The notes under the pieces were generated by a model, which was given only the letters and a program-made list of their open reading frames with translations, ran no database searches and was not told the origin of the DNA. From a virus: 23,755 nucleotides of DNA. Every line of letters starts with the position of its first letter. Position 1 is the stretch's first letter. Positions 1-6,126 of the stretch are shown piece by piece. The stretch is taken from positions 1 to 23,755 of the IMG/VR virus record IMGVR_UViG_3300009001_000097. One strand, given 5' to 3'. Both the position numbers and the translations under genes were made by a program.

Positions 1-119
1 AATTTAGCGCCAGGAACTTCAAATGTAAAATACTCGGATAACTCCTTGACAATATGTGGTTCACACTCTGTCAGTTGAAGCATCGCATAGTCTTTCATTT
101 TTAGTTTGATTATTTGCAT
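1..119 (-). CDS. uvsW: UvsW-type recombination/repair helicase, N-terminal fragment (gene runs off window)
   Basis: Only the first 39 codons lie in the window; the gene continues past position 1. The ATG at 119-117 shares one base with the uvsY stop (TAATG), which points to translational coupling. The visible peptide starts MQIIKLKMKDYAML and ends with EYFTFEVPGAK, which resembles the N-terminus of T4 UvsW, where a similar DFFSFEADGYRF stretch occurs. From family knowledge, UvsW is an SF2 DNA/RNA helicase that processes branched recombination intermediates and R-loops and helps switch from origin-dependent to recombination-dependent replication. The helicase motifs are outside the window, so the call rests on this short match plus synteny with uvsY, which neighbours uvsW in T4. 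Confidence 0.75.
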   Translation of the reverse strand, partial: MQIIKLKMKDYAMLQLTECEPHIVKELSEYFTFEVPGAK

Positions 120-562
120 TAAAACCCTGCTTCGAATTGTTTCCACTGGATCATGTTCTTGATTGTTTGGTGACGCCATTTCAGATTATCTAGTATTTCT
201 TTAAGTGTCTCTAACACAGTCTGCAAGTAGACGATCTTGGCTTCACTTGCTTGTATCTCGGGATCACTCTCATAGTAATGGTCCATCTCACCTTTCAATA
301 TTTTCAAACCATCGAAGGGATCTGGATTCCATCCTTTCTTTTCTAATTCTTCTTGGGACATCTTTCCGTTGTAGTACAACCATTTGTCCTTGAGAAGAAT
401 CTTCTGTTTGAACTCTGCGTCTTTCAACTTCAACTTTGCGTTGGTGTAGAGTTCCAGATATTTAGCGTGTAACTTGGGTGTCTCCTGTGAAGAGACATCC
501 AGTTTATTAAATTCGATATGTGAGTCTTTTTTCCACTCATTCAATATATCATCAAGATTCAT
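119..562 (-). CDS. uvsY: UvsY-like recombination mediator
   Basis: The 147-residue product matches T4 UvsY (137 residues) end to end. It begins MNLDDILNEWKKDSHI (T4: MRLEDLQEELKKDVFI), has a central KDKWLYYNGK segment (T4: KARLDYYSGR), and ends QWKQFEAGF (T4: DMRAFEAGK). From family knowledge, UvsY is an oligomeric mediator that loads the UvsX recombinase onto gp32-coated single-stranded DNA. The middle and end are predicted mostly helical. The ATG is preceded by AAGGA with a 5-base spacer, which supports this start. The gene has its own sigma70-like promoter (595-623) and overlaps uvsW by one base, so the two probably form a recombination operon separate from the late structural genes. Confidence 0.9.
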   Translation of the reverse strand: MNLDDILNEWKKDSHIEFNKLDVSSQETPKLHAKYLELYTNAKLKLKDAEFKQKILLKDKWLYYNGKMSQEELEKKGWNPDPFDGLKILKGEMDHYYESDPEIQASEAKIVYLQTVLETLKEILDNLKWRHQTIKNMIQWKQFEAGF

Positions 563-573
563 AATATTCCTTA

Positions 574-597
574 AATATAGTTACAACAAACTATATT
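574..597. repeat. Perfect 9-bp inverted repeat in the uvsY leader
   Basis: The arms AATATAGTT (574-582) and AACTATATT (589-597) are exact reverse complements separated by six bases. The right arm overlaps the -10 box of the uvsY promoter and the left arm reaches the Shine-Dalgarno region. No T-run follows on the minus strand, so a terminator is unlikely. It could be a repressor or activator operator, or a leader hairpin if transcription starts upstream. Function is inference. Confidence 0.5.
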
Positions 598-623
598 ATA
601 TCATAAAAATTCAAAATAATCAA
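595..623 (-). promoter_or_regulatory. Sigma70-like promoter for uvsY-uvsW
   Basis: On the minus strand there is TTGATT (623-618), a 17-base spacer, and a perfect TATAAT (600-595). The -35 box lies inside the last codons of the upstream tail gene. This is a textbook host-sigma70 spacing and differs from the TATAAATA boxes used elsewhere in the window. It fits early or middle expression of recombination genes. No T4 MotA box was recognised. Confidence 0.6.
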
Positions 624-1095
624 AACGAAATGTAACCGGAAATGTGATGTATTCTCCTGCATCTGTTGCAGTGAAGTTGACCGCACCAATAGAAGTGGGG
701 TGTGAGTTCATATATTTGAATTGTTTGTTGGTGTTATTGTGACTTGACAATATTGACAATGTGATATCACAATAAGATGGTATTTCGGTTGGGTTTTTAT
801 TGTAACCCGTATGGTTTCGTTCTACGGATCTATGTACCCAATCGAACAATTCACGATATGAGTTCATGTCTTCGTCTAATAATACATCCATACTCAACAG
901 TCCAAATGTGAGTGACTCACCCAGAAAACCAACACGACCTACTCTAGGATAACTGATCTCGGTCGATTCTAGATTTAAATCGGGATGTTGTACACCCTGC
1001 GCGTAGAACTGTAAGTTAGGATAATTGTCACGGTTTATATTTACCTTAAACCCTGTGGGTGTAAGATAGTTAGTTCCACAATCAAAGGTTGACAT
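601..1095 (-). CDS. Tail-tube-family protein (gp19-like fold; possible gp3 tube terminator)
   Basis: The 164-residue product begins MSTFDCGTNYLTPTGFKVNI and contains a tube-family pattern: an N-terminal TPTGFKVNINR strand, a central LLDEDMNSYRELFDWVH segment, ITLSILSSHNNTNK, PTSIG, and a C-terminal FRFDYFEFL. This resembles T4-like tube or tube-terminator proteins (gp19 and gp3 type). It is distinct from the main tube protein gp19 encoded at 16019-16546, so the phage has two tube-fold proteins. The position directly after gp23 and before uvsY fits my recollection that gp3 sits here in cyanophage genomes, but I cannot confirm the assignment. It has its own perfect late promoter 29 bases upstream, immediately after the gp23 terminator. 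A weak AGGT lies 9 bases before the ATG. Confidence 0.65.
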   Translation of the reverse strand: MSTFDCGTNYLTPTGFKVNINRDNYPNLQFYAQGVQHPDLNLESTEISYPRVGRVGFLGESLTFGLLSMDVLLDEDMNSYRELFDWVHRSVERNHTGYNKNPTEIPSYCDITLSILSSHNNTNKQFKYMNSHPTSIGAVNFTATDAGEYITFPVTFRFDYFEFL

Positions 1096-1123
1096 GCTTA
1101 ATACCTGTAGTTACGATATGAAT

Positions 1124-1131
1124 TATTTATA
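1124..1131 (-). promoter_or_regulatory. T4-type late promoter TATAAATA
   Basis: A perfect TATAAATA on the minus strand, with its downstream edge 29 bases before the ATG of the tube-like gene. It starts just after the T-run of the gp23 terminator, so it restarts transcription directly after termination. The octamer is the known T4 late consensus, recognised by gp55 with the gp45 clamp. Confidence 0.8.
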
Positions 1132-1133
1132 TG

Positions 1134-1160
1134 AAAAAAAAGGGGGCATTTCTGCCCCCC
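1134..1160 (-). terminator. Rho-independent terminator after gp23
   Basis: On the minus strand, GGGGGCA, a GAAA tetraloop and TGCCCCC form a 7-bp GC-rich stem, followed at once by eight T residues. It begins 22 bases after the gp23 stop and is the strongest terminator in the window. It separates the very highly expressed capsid message from the genes downstream. Confidence 0.9.
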
Positions 1161-1181
1161 AAATCCTCATAATTTTTAGAA

Positions 1182-2579
1182 TTATGCGAGGATGTTGTCC
1201 ACACGGAAGATGCGGTAGTACTGGTTAGTACGGTTTGCAGCAAGACCGTCAGCAGGAGTTGCGCCCACGAATGGGTTAGACGCCATACCGTAACGAGTCT
1301 TGAACCCGATGCGAGGTTGGAAGTCATTCTCACCAACCGCACGTACCATCTGTAGAGGAACGTATGGGCAGTAGAAGATACCTGCGTCATAGGGGTTAGT
1401 ACCTTTGTAACCAACAGTTACGTAGTCAGCAACCGCATATGGGTCGATGTAAACACGAGTACGACCGTTCAATACACCTGCGAACGTGTTACCAGTGTCG
1501 TCAACCTGAAGGTTAGTAGACAACGCAGGTGCGTAATCCAACATGCCAGCAGCAACAAGTGCAGTAGCAACGTCAGAAGAACATACTACGATGTTACCTT
1601 TACCGCGACGAGTTTCTTTCGCAATAACGTTAGCTTCACGCTCTAACTGAACCAACAGACCCTTGAACTTCTCAACTGACCAACGACCATCTGCGTCAGT
1701 TGAAAGATCGAAGATACCAGCAGTCTGGAGACCAGCTTGACGGCAACCGATTTTCGCCTGTGCATTGATAGTACGGATGATTTCACGGTTGATCTCTGCC
1801 AAGATTTCAGTTGACAGAATGTTCGCAAGTTCAGTTTCTGCATCAAGACCGTGAATTGCTTTCAAGTCCTGTGCAAGTTCGAGAGTGTATTCTGCTTTCA
1901 ACGCACGGCTGCGAGCAGTTACAGTTGCTTTCTCGATTGTGAAACCCATTTCTGCGAAATCTGAACCGGCAGGAGTTCCCAACGCTTCTGCATCAGCAGT
2001 AGGCATACCAGCTGAAAGAGGTGATGCGCCAAGACCAGAAGGAACGTAAGATGCACCAGAGTCGACAAGAGACGAGTCATTGTCAGTGTCAGTTACACCA
2101 GCAAGACCTGAAGGACCTTTGTTACCAGCAACGTCACCAGAGTCCATAGAAAGACTTGAGTCACCAGAGTAAGGTGCTTGCGCTTCGTCGAAGAATGCTT
2201 CTGCACCAGCAGTTGCACCACCACGAGTAGTCTTGTAACGTGATTTCATTGCAAAGATAAGACCAGTAGGACCAGTCATAGGCTGAACGCCTGCAAGGTC
2301 GTATGCCATTAAGTTAGGCATTGCACGACGAACAAGTGCGATCAAAACGGGGTTCCAGTTTGCACCAGTAGTACCGTGAGCTGCACCAGTTACAGAAGCG
2401 TTTGAGTTAGCTGCAACTTCGTTCAATTGCATTTCTTTCTGCATTGCCATCTCTTGGTTTTCCAAGATAGCAGCAGTTACCGCTTTACGGTGATGGTCGG
2501 TAATTTTACCAGCTGATTCTTCTTCAAGAATCGGTGACCATTTTTCGATCAAACGATCGTATGATAATTCTGTACTCAT
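1182..2579 (-). CDS. 23: Major capsid protein gp23
   Basis: The 465-residue product aligns over its length with T4 gp23 (521 residues). Landmarks are WSPILEEE and ILENQE near the N-terminus, RRAMPNLMAYDLAGVQPM around residue 90, EMGFTIEK, AEYTLELAQDLKAIHGLDAE, STEILAEINREI, RVYIDPYA, TVGYKGTNPYDAGIFYCPYV and FQPRIGFKTRYG. The T4 protein is an HK97-fold subunit whose N-terminal propeptide is removed by gp21. Here the best aligned site is LNE at residues 52-54, before VAANSNASV. It is shorter than T4 gp23, mainly in the region before EMGF, where a Gly/Ser/Asp-rich stretch replaces longer T4 sequence. AAGGAG lies 7 bases before the ATG. It is the last gene of the head operon, 11 bases after gp22, and is followed by a strong terminator. 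Confidence 0.97.
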   Translation of the reverse strand: MSTELSYDRLIEKWSPILEEESAGKITDHHRKAVTAAILENQEMAMQKEMQLNEVAANSNASVTGAAHGTTGANWNPVLIALVRRAMPNLMAYDLAGVQPMTGPTGLIFAMKSRYKTTRGGATAGAEAFFDEAQAPYSGDSSLSMDSGDVAGNKGPSGLAGVTDTDNDSSLVDSGASYVPSGLGASPLSAGMPTADAEALGTPAGSDFAEMGFTIEKATVTARSRALKAEYTLELAQDLKAIHGLDAETELANILSTEILAEINREIIRTINAQAKIGCRQAGLQTAGIFDLSTDADGRWSVEKFKGLLVQLEREANVIAKETRRGKGNIVVCSSDVATALVAAGMLDYAPALSTNLQVDDTGNTFAGVLNGRTRVYIDPYAVADYVTVGYKGTNPYDAGIFYCPYVPLQMVRAVGENDFQPRIGFKTRYGMASNPFVGATPADGLAANRTNQYYRIFRVDNILA

Positions 2580-2590
2580 TAGAATACTCC

Positions 2591-3634
2591 TTATTTTTTA
2601 TTGGTTTTTCGAATTGTGTTAAGGTACTGACTCATAATAGAATTAACTTCTACTGATTGATCAGCTTCCCAATCCTCATTGATTTCTTCTTCTTGAGAAA
2701 CAACTTCTTTCTTGAAGTATGACTCTTTCACAGTTTTAACTTTCTGTGCAAAAGATTCTTCGTCTTCAAAGTCAAGTGATTCAACCAATGAGTTCAGTTT
2801 TTCTACTTGAGTTTCTGCAAGATCACGTGAAGCTTCACGGATAATTGCTTGACGCTTGTAGTTCTCAAGTGATTCTGACATTTCAAGAACGTTAGCAGTT
2901 TGCTTGTTGAGTTTCTCTTCGAGTTCTTCAACTTGTTCTGCTAGTTCATCAACTAGGTCAACCTTGGATTCGGGTACGTCGATGTAAGATTCAACGAACA
3001 GGTCTTTCAACTTGCCCATGAAGTCTTCAGCAATTTCAGTACGGAGACCAGTCTCGACAGCGAGTTTGTTCTCTTCCATCCAATTTTCAACTACATAGTT
3101 GAGGTAGGAATCAACCTTCTCAACGAGGTCTGCACGAGTTGCTTGCAGTTCTTCATCAAGACGTGATTGATATTCATTTTCCATTCGCTCTACTTCTTCA
3201 GCGAGTTTGGAACGAATTGCAGTTTCGAAAATTACAGCAGTTTTCGCTTTGAACTCATCTGACAAAGTTGCTTCGCTTTCCACGAGTGCGTCCAGTTCGT
3301 CTGTGTATGCGAATTCGGGTAATTCAACTGCATCACCGTCTTCGTCCACTTCGAAACCTTCCATCTTGCTGTACATTGCATGTAGATCTGCTTTCTTCAT
3401 TGCAGATAACTTACCGTACATAGCGTTCAACATACCTGCTTTAGTTTTCGGCATCGGATCTTGCTTACCAGTGTCACCATTGCGAGAAGGCGCCTTTTTA
3501 GTTGCGTCTGTCGCTTTGTCGGTAGCTGCGATCGACTGTGCTTCATCTCCTACAGGCATTTTTTGAGCACTCGCTTCCTCGATTTGGTTGTCCTCATCGA
3601 CAGGAAGCTCAACATTTTGATCCAGTTCAGACAT
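2591..3634 (-). CDS. 22: Prohead scaffold (assembly core) protein gp22
   Basis: The 347-residue product is highly acidic and almost entirely helical or coiled-coil in appearance, as expected of the internal scaffold around which gp23 assembles. It sits in the conserved 21-22-23 order. The N-terminal ~60 residues look disordered (Glu/Asp/Ala/Lys-rich). Residues about 63-93 include the Met/Lys-rich KTKAGMLNAMYGKLSAM segment, which resembles recurring scaffold sequence in T4-like phages. Long heptad-rich stretches follow, such as LVDELAEQVEELEEKLNKQ. Many (I/L)xE tripeptides are present, consistent with digestion by gp21 during maturation. The AAGGAG ribosome site is formed by the last codons (Lys-Glu-stop) of gp21, with an 8-base spacer. 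Confidence 0.9.
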   Translation of the reverse strand: MSELDQNVELPVDEDNQIEEASAQKMPVGDEAQSIAATDKATDATKKAPSRNGDTGKQDPMPKTKAGMLNAMYGKLSAMKKADLHAMYSKMEGFEVDEDGDAVELPEFAYTDELDALVESEATLSDEFKAKTAVIFETAIRSKLAEEVERMENEYQSRLDEELQATRADLVEKVDSYLNYVVENWMEENKLAVETGLRTEIAEDFMGKLKDLFVESYIDVPESKVDLVDELAEQVEELEEKLNKQTANVLEMSESLENYKRQAIIREASRDLAETQVEKLNSLVESLDFEDEESFAQKVKTVKESYFKKEVVSQEEEINEDWEADQSVEVNSIMSQYLNTIRKTNKK

Positions 3635-3639
3635 ATGTT

Positions 3640-4305
3640 TTACTCCTTAAAGTTTGATTTGAGCAACGAGAGGAAATTTTTGTACTCACGAACCTGCGTC
3701 TCATAGAGATGCTTTTTCGGAGCGGTTTTAATTTCAGTCTCCATTTCTTCAATTACTTGAGGTTGAATAATGCCATTATTCCATACCCATTCTACGCCTT
3801 CCATGATACCGTTAACAAATGCGCCAGGAGCACTAGGATCCTGTACAATATCAACTGTATTCAAAATGAAGTCGTCACGGACGTATGCAACACCATTCCT
3901 ATTCTCAAGACTACCCATACCACGAGTTGACACACCTAGTTGAACACCACCTTCAAGAAGACCCTTAACGATCTTACCCATCGGAGTATCCAATATTTGT
4001 GCCTTTCCCATCACATCATTGCCTTCCATTCGAAGGTCAGTGATAAGATGTGAAACTTTGTCCAAGTTAACAGTCGGTCCATCTGGGTGATTTAACTCAC
4101 CAACCGCACGTTTCTTGGAAACTTGTTCTGTAACGTATTTATTGACAGCCTTTTCCATGATCGATTTGGGGTAGATTCTACCGTTACGATTCTTTTGTTC
4201 GGACTGTGCAAATACTCCTTCTATGACGAACGACTTGTCACCGTTTTCTTTACGTTCAACGATGCACTGTACGTCATGTTCTGTATATTCGGAAATCAGT
4301 TTCAT
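3640..4305 (-). CDS. 21: Prohead maturation protease gp21
   Basis: A 221-residue serine protease of the T4 gp21 (U9/S78) type. The visible hallmarks are QKNRNGRIYPKSIM at 37-50, the catalytic His in VGELNHPDG (H73), the nucleophile Ser in LGVSTRGMG (S126), and an acidic residue in VDIVQDPSAPGAF (D152 or D156). From family knowledge, it cleaves scaffold, core and capsid precursors after (I/L)xE, then digests itself before DNA packaging. Its own sequence has such sites near the C-terminus, for example LYE at 200-202. The ATG follows the stop of the 67-residue gene directly (TAAATG), with AAAGGA just upstream, so the two are probably coupled. Confidence 0.95.
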   Translation of the reverse strand: MKLISEYTEHDVQCIVERKENGDKSFVIEGVFAQSEQKNRNGRIYPKSIMEKAVNKYVTEQVSKKRAVGELNHPDGPTVNLDKVSHLITDLRMEGNDVMGKAQILDTPMGKIVKGLLEGGVQLGVSTRGMGSLENRNGVAYVRDDFILNTVDIVQDPSAPGAFVNGIMEGVEWVWNNGIIQPQVIEEMETEIKTAPKKHLYETQVREYKNFLSLLKSNFKE

Positions 4306-4509
4306 TTACATTTCCTTTGCGAATTCAACACCCATTTTTTCAGCCTCTTTTTGAGACTTATAGGTGTCTAGTTTGTCACCGTCGATATAGACAGTGAACC
4401 CTTTATTATCTTTATGCACCATAACAGAGTGTTTGTTCACCTTTTTGGAAAAGACGTGATCGCCCGCAGGCATCTTTTTTGCTTCTCTTATCTGTTTAAA
4501 TGATTTCAT
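4306..4509 (-). CDS. Small prohead core or internal protein with capsid-targeting-like leader (gp68 position)
   Basis: A 67-residue, Lys-rich protein at the place T4 has gene 68, just upstream of gp21. It begins MKSFKQIREAKK. T4 internal head proteins begin MKTYQEFIAEA, a capsid-targeting sequence cut by gp21 after the (I/L)xE tripeptide. Here the equivalent tripeptide is I7-R8-E9, which would release a basic 58-residue mature protein. The remainder, with VMVHKDNKGFTVYIDGDKL and a C-terminal amphipathic helix, suggests a small beta hairpin plus helix. Its ATG overlaps the upstream stop as ATGA, and its own stop abuts the gp21 ATG. It could be the gp68 equivalent or a packaged internal protein; I recognise no other function. 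Confidence 0.7.
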   Translation of the reverse strand: MKSFKQIREAKKMPAGDHVFSKKVNKHSVMVHKDNKGFTVYIDGDKLDTYKSQKEAEKMGVEFAKEM

Positions 4510-5147
4510 CTAAATTGTTCCAAATCGGTTACTACCATTTGCCATGTTTCGCTTAATCTTATTCGTACCTCGGATACTTCGATCATTTGTTCGAATATAC
4601 CCTTACTCCAATTGTTATCACACTCTACAATAATTGCCTTGTATGCATATTTTGATAACTTGTGAAAGATCTCTCTGATCTTTTCAAAATCATTTGTATG
4701 ATATACCGGAAAAAATCTTTCCAAAATTATATAATCTCTTTTTTCACAACCCTCGATCTCGAAGTTTTCGTCATAAATGGTATTACATACGTAATCAACA
4801 TTTACACCGAACGCCTCTCTGACCTTCGTACAACATTCAAGTTGTTCGTCCCATTCTATAGTTTTTATATCTAATGGTTTCCCTTTCAGTCGGTTAACGA
4901 GTTCTAAATAACCCGCTGCTATACCCATGTCTAAAAAGGTAGAGTTCGGTGCAAGTTCCACGAGACTTGTATGAACAATCTCGTTAAACTTAACCGCACT
5001 CTTCATACCACCTAACCACATATATTGAGTAGTACTAAAGTTCATCGGTTTTAAAAAAAGACCTTTATTTGCCATAACCCAATATACATGATCATGTGCG
5101 GCCTTTTCAAACGTTCTAATTAAATTATCGTTAATTATCGTTGTCAT
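4506..5147 (-). CDS. Class I SAM-methyltransferase-like protein inserted in the prohead core operon
   Basis: A 213-residue protein with a plausible Rossmann methyltransferase core. A motif-I-like FLDMGIAAGY lies at 71-80, an acidic motif-II-like TIEWD at 96-100, and a hydrophobic RDYIILERFF strand at 138-146. Motif I is slightly degenerate (LDxGxxxG). No DNA-methyltransferase signature (DPPY, NPPY or PCQ) is present, so any activity is more likely on small molecule, protein or RNA. T4 has no gene here between 67 and 68. The ATG lacks a Shine-Dalgarno sequence and lies only five bases after a late promoter box, so expression may be leaderless or weak. The next in-frame ATG (residue 25) has no better site. 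Its base composition looks more AT-rich than gp21 or gp23. It could also be a pseudo-enzyme. Confidence 0.6.
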   Translation of the reverse strand: MTTIINDNLIRTFEKAAHDHVYWVMANKGLFLKPMNFSTTQYMWLGGMKSAVKFNEIVHTSLVELAPNSTFLDMGIAAGYLELVNRLKGKPLDIKTIEWDEQLECCTKVREAFGVNVDYVCNTIYDENFEIEGCEKRDYIILERFFPVYHTNDFEKIREIFHKLSKYAYKAIIVECDNNWSKGIFEQMIEVSEVRIRLSETWQMVVTDLEQFR

Positions 5148-5151
5148 GAAT

Positions 5152-5159
5152 TATTTATA
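5152..5159 (-). promoter_or_regulatory. T4-type late promoter TATAAATA
   Basis: A perfect TATAAATA in the 24-base gap after gp67. With the usual T4 spacing, transcription would begin at about 5146, within the start codon of the methyltransferase-like gene. It may therefore mainly serve the downstream core, protease, scaffold and capsid genes. Confidence 0.7.
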
Positions 5160-5171
5160 CAAATTTAATAT

Positions 5172-5462
5172 TTAAGATTTGTCGTCTTCATCGTCAAAAT
5201 CATATTCATCTTCTTCGAATTCATTGTTATTGTCATCGACTTCTTCTTCGGCATCTTGTTGCGCATTGTGCATTGTATCCGCAATACGGATTTTTGCTTG
5301 ATCCAAAGTGTCTTGTAGACGACTTCCTATAATGTCACTAAACGATTGTTCCGCATCCGTGTACTGTCCAGTTTCGATCGATTTTAATAAATCTTCGATT
5401 GGGTTGTTATTTTCAATCGGATCCGCTTCCACTTCTGCAACAATTACGTCTTCGTCAGCCAT
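5172..5462 (-). CDS. 67: Prohead core protein gp67-like
   Basis: A 96-residue, extremely acidic protein. It has a helical segment (IEDLLKSIETGQYTDAEQSF, then helices to about residue 70) followed by an Asp/Glu tail ending EYDFDDEDDKS. T4 gp67 (80 residues) has the same plan: a short helical N-terminus with an SNDLVAARKLF-type segment, then a poly-Asp/Glu tail. From T4, gp67 is a prohead core component that is processed into internal peptides. Its place before gp68, 21, 22 and 23 agrees. The SD (AGGAG) overlaps the TAG stop of the upstream gene, with a 7-base spacer. Confidence 0.8.
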   Translation of the reverse strand: MADEDVIVAEVEADPIENNNPIEDLLKSIETGQYTDAEQSFSDIIGSRLQDTLDQAKIRIADTMHNAQQDAEEEVDDNNNEFEEDEYDFDDEDDKS

Positions 5463-5472
5463 AATTTATCTC

Positions 5473-6126
5473 CTATTTTAATGCTAAAAATTCACCTTTC
5501 TTCAAGGTTTTATCTACCTGTGTTTTCACATCAGTCAAGTCACTATCTATATCTTTCACTAATGTACCATATGAATTCGTACCCGTGTTTAAAAGTTTCG
5601 TATATTGCCAAACTTTCTCTGCAATGTTTAAATAATCCTGTTCTGTCACTGCCGCAGTCGCAACCAATTGGTCAACCAAGTTAGAACGTGTCAAGTTCAC
5701 CGATACACCTTCTGCAAACAAAAATGGGTTTTGTCCTGTCTCTCGTGTGTAGATGTTACCGTTCACAGTAAGAATATACGGTGTCTTACTTGCAAATGGT
5801 TGTATTCTCCAGCCATTCTCAAGGAAGAACGTCGAACCAACATTCAAAGTATCGTTCAATGGTTCACCACCGATAGCGTCAATCGCTGGCGGCCAGTTTG
5901 ATCCATATGGATACTCTAAATTTCCAAGTACCCACTCTTTCCATGCCGAGTATACATCAACTTTGATGTCTAGTACTGTTACACCTTCCGCAACATATAT
6001 GATTTTGTTCGGACCATCAAACGTTACTTTCTGTGTGCCGTAATAACCACCCGCACCAAATCCTCCACCACTTCCGTCAGAATCTGCCCACAGAGTCCAA
6101 TGTCCGTACTGGAAAACAACATTCAT
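5473..6126 (-). CDS. Virion structural protein, marine T4-like family, unknown function
   Basis: A 217-residue protein with a Gly-rich N-terminus (SDGSGGGFGAGGYYG), then beta-rich sequence with KVTFDGPNKIIYVAEGVTVL and DVYSAWKEW. These motifs recur, to my knowledge, in uncharacterised virion proteins of marine phages. The region IGGEPL...FFLENGWRIQPF looks like a compact beta domain (about residues 80-140). The C-terminal about 60 residues (YLNIAEKVWQYTK, then a heptad-like DIDSDLTDVKTQVDKTLK) could trimerise. It overlaps the upstream 855-residue gene by one base (TAATG), so the two are probably translated together. Likely a fibre or decoration component; the exact site on the virion is unknown. 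Confidence 0.55.
   Translation of the reverse strand: MNVVFQYGHWTLWADSDGSGGGFGAGGYYGTQKVTFDGPNKIIYVAEGVTVLDIKVDVYSAWKEWVLGNLEYPYGSNWPPAIDAIGGEPLNDTLNVGSTFFLENGWRIQPFASKTPYILTVNGNIYTRETGQNPFLFAEGVSVNLTRSNLVDQLVATAAVTEQDYLNIAEKVWQYTKLLNTGTNSYGTLVKDIDSDLTDVKTQVDKTLKKGEFLALK

Noticed and set aside
205-3706. Plus-strand open frames (for example 205-393, 3207-3566, 3461-3706)
   Set aside because: They lie antisense inside uvsY, gp22 and gp21, have no recognisable domains or ribosome sites, and fit as shadows of compact minus-strand genes.
4506-5147. DNA modification methyltransferase
   Set aside because: No DPPY, NPPY or PCQ catalytic motif and no target-recognition domain; only a general SAM-fold pattern is visible.
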